Source: an uncultured Clostridia bacterium
GTDB taxonomy: Bacteria > Bacillota > Clostridia > TANB77 > CAG-508
Assembly (NCBI GenBank): GCA_944386115.1
Contig: CALWZV010000002.1
Coordinates: forward strand, 1-53,725
DNA length: 53,725 nt
Direction of reading: 5' to 3'
The position numbers and the translations under genes are program-made. Of this stretch, positions 49,751-53,725 are shown in pieces. The notes below the pieces were generated by a model, which had not been told where the DNA came from, did no database searches, and saw only the letters and a program-made list of their open reading frames with translations. Numbering within the stretch: the first letter of the stretch is position 1; each line of letters opens with the position of its first letter.

Positions 49751-49868
49751 GCATTAAATATAAAAAATATATTAAATTTATTATATAGGTTGACTTTAGT
49801 AAAAAAATTATGATAAACTTTTAATACAAAAAGAACAAATATTTGTAAAAAGAAGGGATAAAATTAAT

Positions 49869-50937
49869 ATGAAATTTGTACACATAGCAGATACACACTT
49901 TGATAGTCCATTCACAAATTTAGTAAGGGACAATAGTTTTGGAGAAATAAGAAGACTAGAACAAAGACAAGTATTCAAAAAAATAATAAATTATATAAAA
50001 GAAAATAATATAGAATATTTTTTTATAGCAGGTGATTTATATGAACAAAAATATATAAGAGAATCAACAATTCAATATATAAATAACTTATTTAAAGAAA
50101 TACCAAATACAAAAATATTTATATCTCCAGGAAATCATGATCCATACATAAAAAATTCTTTTTACAATGATTTTAATTGGAATAAAAATGTAAAAATATT
50201 TAATTCAAAAATAGAAAGATGTGAATATGAAAATGTAAACATATATGGAGTACGGATTTGAAAATTATTATGAAGAAGATTTAAAGGTAAATAAAATAAA
50301 TTTAGAAGACAAAAACAAAATAAATATATTAATAACACATGGATCATTAAATTCAAGTAAAATGCAAGAAAAACAATACAATCCAATATCAGAAAAAGAA
50401 TTAGAAAAAATAGGATTTGATTATGTAGCACTTGGACATATTCATGAAACAAATTATATAGAAAACAAAAAAATTGTATATCCAAGTTCAACGATTTCAT
50501 TAGGATTTGATGAAATTGGAAAACACGGAATGATAGTTGGGAACATAGAAAAAAATAATTTAAAAATAGAATTTATTAATTTAGATGAAAGAAAATTTGA
50601 AGAAATAAATCTAGAAATATCAGAAATAAATTCACAAGAGGAATTAATAGAAAAAATAAATGAAATAAAAATAGATGAAAATACTTGGACAAAAATAATT
50701 TTAACAGGAAAAAGAAAATTTGAAATAAATAAAAATATAGTATTTAATTTAATAAAAAATAAAAATATATTAAAAATAAAAGATGAAACAAAATTAAATT
50801 ACAATTTAGAAGAAATATCAAAAGAACAGAGTTTAAAAGGAATTTTTGTAAAAGAGATGTTAGAATTAATGGAAAATGAAGAATATACAAAAGATGAAAT
50901 AGAAAAAGCAATTTTAATTGGACTAGATGCTTTTTAA
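49869..50937 (+). CDS. SbcD/YhaO-like DNA repair exonuclease, read through a CGG recoding site
   Basis: A calcineurin-like metallophosphoesterase of the SbcD/Mre11 type. It starts MKFVHIADTHFDSPF (DxH), with FFIAGDLYEQ (GD, about 57-66), SPGNHDPY (GNHD, about 85-92), ITHGSLNS and LGHIHETNY (GHxH, about 188). The zero frame reads CGG at codon 129; skipping one C gives NIYGVGFENYYEEDLKVN and a 355-residue protein of length 3n+1. Downstream is its probable partner, an SMC-like ATPase; the pair resembles YhaO/YhaN of Bacillus more than SbcCD, because the partner carries internal membrane helices. Confidence 0.9.
50253..50256 (+). other. CGGA recoding site in the SbcD-like gene
   Basis: GTA-C-GGA-TTT. 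The extra C is at 50253 and GGA is Gly129. The zero frame reads CGG ATT TGA. Confidence 0.82.
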
Positions 50938-50967
50938 AAATTAAAATAAATAAAAAGGATGTAAAAA

Positions 50968-52839
50968 ATGAAAATTAAATATTTAAAAATAAATGGATTT
51001 GGAAATTTAAAAAATAAAGAAATTAATTTTTCAAATAAAATAAATATTATTTACGGAAAAAATGAAGCAGGAAAATCCACAATTTTAAAATTCATTTCAA
51101 GTATGCTTTATGGGCTATCTAAAAGTAAAAACGGAAAAGAAATATCTGATTATGAAAAATACAAACCATGGGATAATGGAGAATTCTCTGGAAAAATAAA
51201 ATACAGTTTAGATTCTTTAGAAAGTTATGAGGTATTTAGAGAATTTAATAAAAAAACTACTAAAATATTTAACGAAAATTTAGAAGACATATCGAAAAAA
51301 TATAATATAGATAAAATAAAAGGAAATGAATTTTTTTATGAGCAAACTAAAATTAATGAAGAATTATTTTCTAGTACAATATTATTAGAACAAGGAGAAA
51401 TAAAATTAGATAAAACTAAACAAAATTTATTATTACAAAAAATATCTAATATAATTTCAAGTGGAAATGATAATACATCATATAAAAAAATAACTGAAAA
51501 ATTAAATAAAAAACTAGTAGAAGAAGTTGGAACACCAAGAACAAATGGTAGACCAATAAATATAATAAATGAAAAAATAGAAAAAATAAAAAATGAAGAA
51601 ATAAATTCAGAAAATTATAGAGAAAAAATATTTGAAATAGAAAATGAAAAAAAAGAAACTGAAAATAAAATAAATAAAAAAGAAATTGAAAATGAATTAT
51701 TAAAAAAAATAAAAACAAATAAAGAAAAAGAAAAAATAGAAAAAGAAAAAATAGAAATAAATAAAAAAATAATTGAAGAAGAAAAAAATAAAATAAATGA
51801 ATTAAAAAATAAAATTAATTTAATAAAAATAGAAAAACAAAACAAAAATAATAAAATAAATATTTTTAAATATTTATTATTAATATTAATAAATATATTA
51901 ATTTTTATATTTTTAAAAAATAAAATAATATATGGTATTACAATTATTATAGATATTTTAATAGTAATAATTAATTTAATAATAAATAAAACAAAAAAAA
52001 TAAAAGAAAAAGAAAAAATAAATAATGAAAAAAACAAAATAAAAAATGAAATAGAAATAATAGAAGAAAATAAAAACAAAAAAATAAATGAACTAAAAAA
52101 TAAAGAAGAAGAATTTAAAATAGAAAATAATAAATTTAATGAAAAAATAAAAAGTGAATATAATAATAAAATAAATTTTGAAGAAAATTATTATTTATTA
52201 AATTATAATTTAGAACAAATAAATAATAAAATAAATGAAACAGAAACAGAATTAAATAATTTAAAAATAAAAATACATACACTAAATTTAGATAAAAATA
52301 ATATTAATCCAAAACTTGAAAATTTAGTAAAGCAAGAAGAAGAGCTAGAATTATTATATGAACAAAAAGAAGAATTAAATTCACTTGCAAAATCAATAAA
52401 TCTAGCAAGCAATGTTTTAGAAATTGCATATGAAAAAATGAAAAAAAATATAAGACCAAAATTCATAGAAAACTTAAATAAAATAATAAAAGAAATATCT
52501 AATGGAAAATATGAAAATATTAATTTCAATGATGAAAAAGGTTTAACAGTAGAAATAGAAAATGGAAATTATTTACCAGCATATTATTTAAGTATAGGAA
52601 CAATAGATCAAATGTATTTAGCACTAAGATTATCTGGAGCAGAAGAAATATCAAAAGAAAATATGCCAATTATTTTAGATGAATCATTCACTTTTTTTGA
52701 TGATATAAGATTAGAAAATATTCTAAGATTTTTAAATGAGCAATTCAAAGAAAAACAAATAATAATATTCACATGTACAAAAAGAGAAAAAACAATATTA
52801 AACAATATGAATATAGAATATAATTTAATTGAAATATAG
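50968..52839 (+). CDS. YhaN-like SMC-type ATPase with internal membrane segment
   Basis: A 623-residue protein. Walker A IIYGKNEAGKSTILKFISS (about 28-46) opens the N-terminal half. A Lys/Glu/Asn-rich coiled coil (about 195-290) leads to two close hydrophobic helices (about 295-340), then a second coiled coil (about 345-485) and the C-terminal half with LSIGTIDQMYLALRLSGAEE (signature, about 540-559) and Walker B PIILDESFTFFDD (about 569-581). Helices in the middle of the coiled coil mark the YhaN subfamily. It would work with the upstream SbcD-like nuclease in DNA end processing, tethered to the membrane. The coiled coil is almost entirely Lys, Glu, Asn and Ile. Confidence 0.88.
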   Translation: MKIKYLKINGFGNLKNKEINFSNKINIIYGKNEAGKSTILKFISSMLYGLSKSKNGKEISDYEKYKPWDNGEFSGKIKYSLDSLESYEVFREFNKKTTKIFNENLEDISKKYNIDKIKGNEFFYEQTKINEELFSSTILLEQGEIKLDKTKQNLLLQKISNIISSGNDNTSYKKITEKLNKKLVEEVGTPRTNGRPINIINEKIEKIKNEEINSENYREKIFEIENEKKETENKINKKEIENELLKKIKTNKEKEKIEKEKIEINKKIIEEEKNKINELKNKINLIKIEKQNKNNKINIFKYLLLILINILIFIFLKNKIIYGITIIIDILIVIINLIINKTKKIKEKEKINNEKNKIKNEIEIIEENKNKKINELKNKEEEFKIENNKFNEKIKSEYNNKINFEENYYLLNYNLEQINNKINETETELNNLKIKIHTLNLDKNNINPKLENLVKQEEELELLYEQKEELNSLAKSINLASNVLEIAYEKMKKNIRPKFIENLNKIIKEISNGKYENINFNDEKGLTVEIENGNYLPAYYLSIGTIDQMYLALRLSGAEEISKENMPIILDESFTFFDDIRLENILRFLNEQFKEKQIIIFTCTKREKTILNNMNIEYNLIEI

Positions 52840-52910
52840 AAAAATTATAAATAAATTAAAATAAAATTAATACTTTAAAATACACAATAATTATAAAACA
52901 AGAATTATAG

Positions 52911-52939
52911 TTGAAAAATAAGGAAAAATTGTGTATAAT
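52911..52939 (+). promoter_or_regulatory. prfA promoter
   Basis: TTGAAA at 52911-52916 and TATAAT at 52934-52939, 17 bases apart, about 40 bases before the RF1 start. Confidence 0.7.
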
Positions 52940-52977
52940 ATATACCGAAAAAAACAAAACAGATTGGAGAATTTATA

Positions 52978-53725
52978 ATGTTTCAAAAATTAGAAGATGT
53001 TGAAAAAAGATTTGATGAGCTAACACAAAAAATAAGTGATCCTGAAGTAATAGCAAATCAATCTGAATGGCAAAAACTTATGAAAGAACATGCGGAAATA
53101 TCAGAAATAGTTGAAAAATATAGAGAATATAAAAAAGTAAAAGCAAATTTAGAAGAAGCAAAAGAAATGTTAAATGACAAAGAGTTGAAAGAATTAGCAG
53201 AAGCAGAAATAGAAGAAGCAAAAGAAAAATTACCTAAAATAGAAGAAGAATTAAAAATATTACTAATACCAAAAGATCCAAATGATGATAAAAACGTTAT
53301 ATGTGAAATAAGAGCTGGAGCAGGAGGAGAAGAAGCAGCACTTTTTGCGGGAACTTTATTTAGAATGTATTCTATGTATGCAGAAAAAAAACATTGGCAA
53401 ATAGATATATTAAATGAAAATGAAACAGGACTTGGTGGGTATAAGGAAATTACTTTTATGGTAAGAGGCAAAGGAGCATATAGCAGACTTAAATTTGAAA
53501 GTGGTGTTCACAGGGTACAAAGGGTACCAGACACAGAAAGTAGTGGAAGAATACATACATCAACAGCAACTGTTGCAGTTTTACCAGAAGTTGAAGATGT
53601 AGAAATAGAAATAAATCCAGCAGATATAAAAATGGAAGTATTTAGAGCATCACGGAGCAGGACGGACAACATGTAAACAAAACATCATCAGCAGTTAGAT
53701 TAATACACGAGCCAACAGGAATGGT
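52978..53725 (+). CDS. prfA: Peptide chain release factor 1, 5' part, read through two CGG recoding sites
   Basis: RF1 ends translation at UAA and UAG. Domain 1 (about 1-95) is helical; domain 2 carries [17 protein letters not shown] (about 104-120) and [26 protein letters not shown], with the anticodon-like tripeptide region. At codons 226 and 229 the zero frame reads CGG. Skipping one C at 53653 and one at 53663 gives [21 protein letters not shown], the family's invariant GGQ catalytic motif and its flank. The gene runs off the right edge. Without both skips no functional RF1 can be made. Confidence 0.93.
53653..53656 (+). other. CGGA recoding site 1 in prfA
   Basis: TCA-C-GGA-GCA. The extra C is at 53653 and GGA is Gly226, three residues before the second glycine of GGQ. 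Confidence 0.88.
53663..53666 (+). other. CGGA recoding site 2 in prfA
   Basis: GGA-C-GGA-CAA. The extra C is at 53663. GGA is the second glycine of the GGQ catalytic motif. Confidence 0.9.

Overview
The window comes from the replication-origin region of a very AT-rich, endospore-forming, Clostridia-like Firmicute. The signs are the order parA-parB-rsmG-mnmG-mnmE-jag-yidC-yidD-rnpA-rpmH leading leftwards away from dnaA-dnaN-recF-remB-gyrB-gyrA, the spore genes sleB, ypeB and an alpha/beta SASP, a small SRP RNA beside dnaX, and strong A/T bias at third codon positions. The species cannot be named from the sequence alone.

Layout. 1-900: a toxin-antitoxin pair cut by the window edge and two tRNA-Ser genes. 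0.95-12.4 kb, minus strand: DUF4446, parB, parA, rsmG, mnmG, mnmE, a three-gene insert (two isochorismatase-like hydrolases and an unrecognised membrane protein), jag, yidC, yidD, rnpA, rpmH. 12.4-14.3 kb: oriC on both sides of dnaA, with DnaA boxes and a DnaA-trio run. 14.3-18.9 kb: dnaN, recF, remB, gyrB. 19.5-23.8 kb: a type IV secretion operon (VirB4-type ATPase, CpaE/ParA-like ATPase and two accessory proteins) placed between gyrB and gyrA. 26.3-27.9 kb: a GC-richer hairpin element followed by a gene-free, almost pure A/T stretch. 27.9-33.5 kb, minus strand: DnaC-like and DnaD-like replication proteins, then VirB3-, VirB6-, VirB2- and VirD4-like genes. 33.6-41.5 kb: DUF1858 protein, tRNA-Arg(CCU), tadA, SRP RNA, dnaX, ybaB, recR, a diacylglycerol glycosyltransferase-like gene, sleB, ypeB, SASP. 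42.6-53.7 kb: murF, ddl, yqeK, a DnaJ-type chaperone, a second VirD4-type protein, an SbcD/YhaO-like nuclease with its YhaN-like partner, and the start of prfA (RF1).

Main finding. Fifteen genes, most of them essential (gyrB, dnaX, prfA, recF, parA, rsmG and others), look frameshifted. Each is broken in the same way: one extra C directly before a GGA or GGT glycine codon, so the zero frame reads CGG. There are 19 such sites (10 CGGA, 9 CGGT). Skipping one base, or reading CGGN as a four-base glycine codon, restores the family's conserved sequence at every one. In my by-eye scan of both strands, in-frame CGG never occurs anywhere else in this window, so it is not used for arginine. The sites often fall on invariant glycines: five in Walker A loops and two flanking the GGQ catalytic motif of RF1. 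The simplest reading is a general recoding system in which CGG is no longer an ordinary arginine codon and CGGN is decoded as one glycine, either by a quadruplet-reading tRNA or by +1 out-of-frame A-site decoding. Mitochondria of Perkinsus (AGGY read as Gly in cox1) are the nearest precedent I know; I know of no bacterial one. CDS coordinates below run through these sites.
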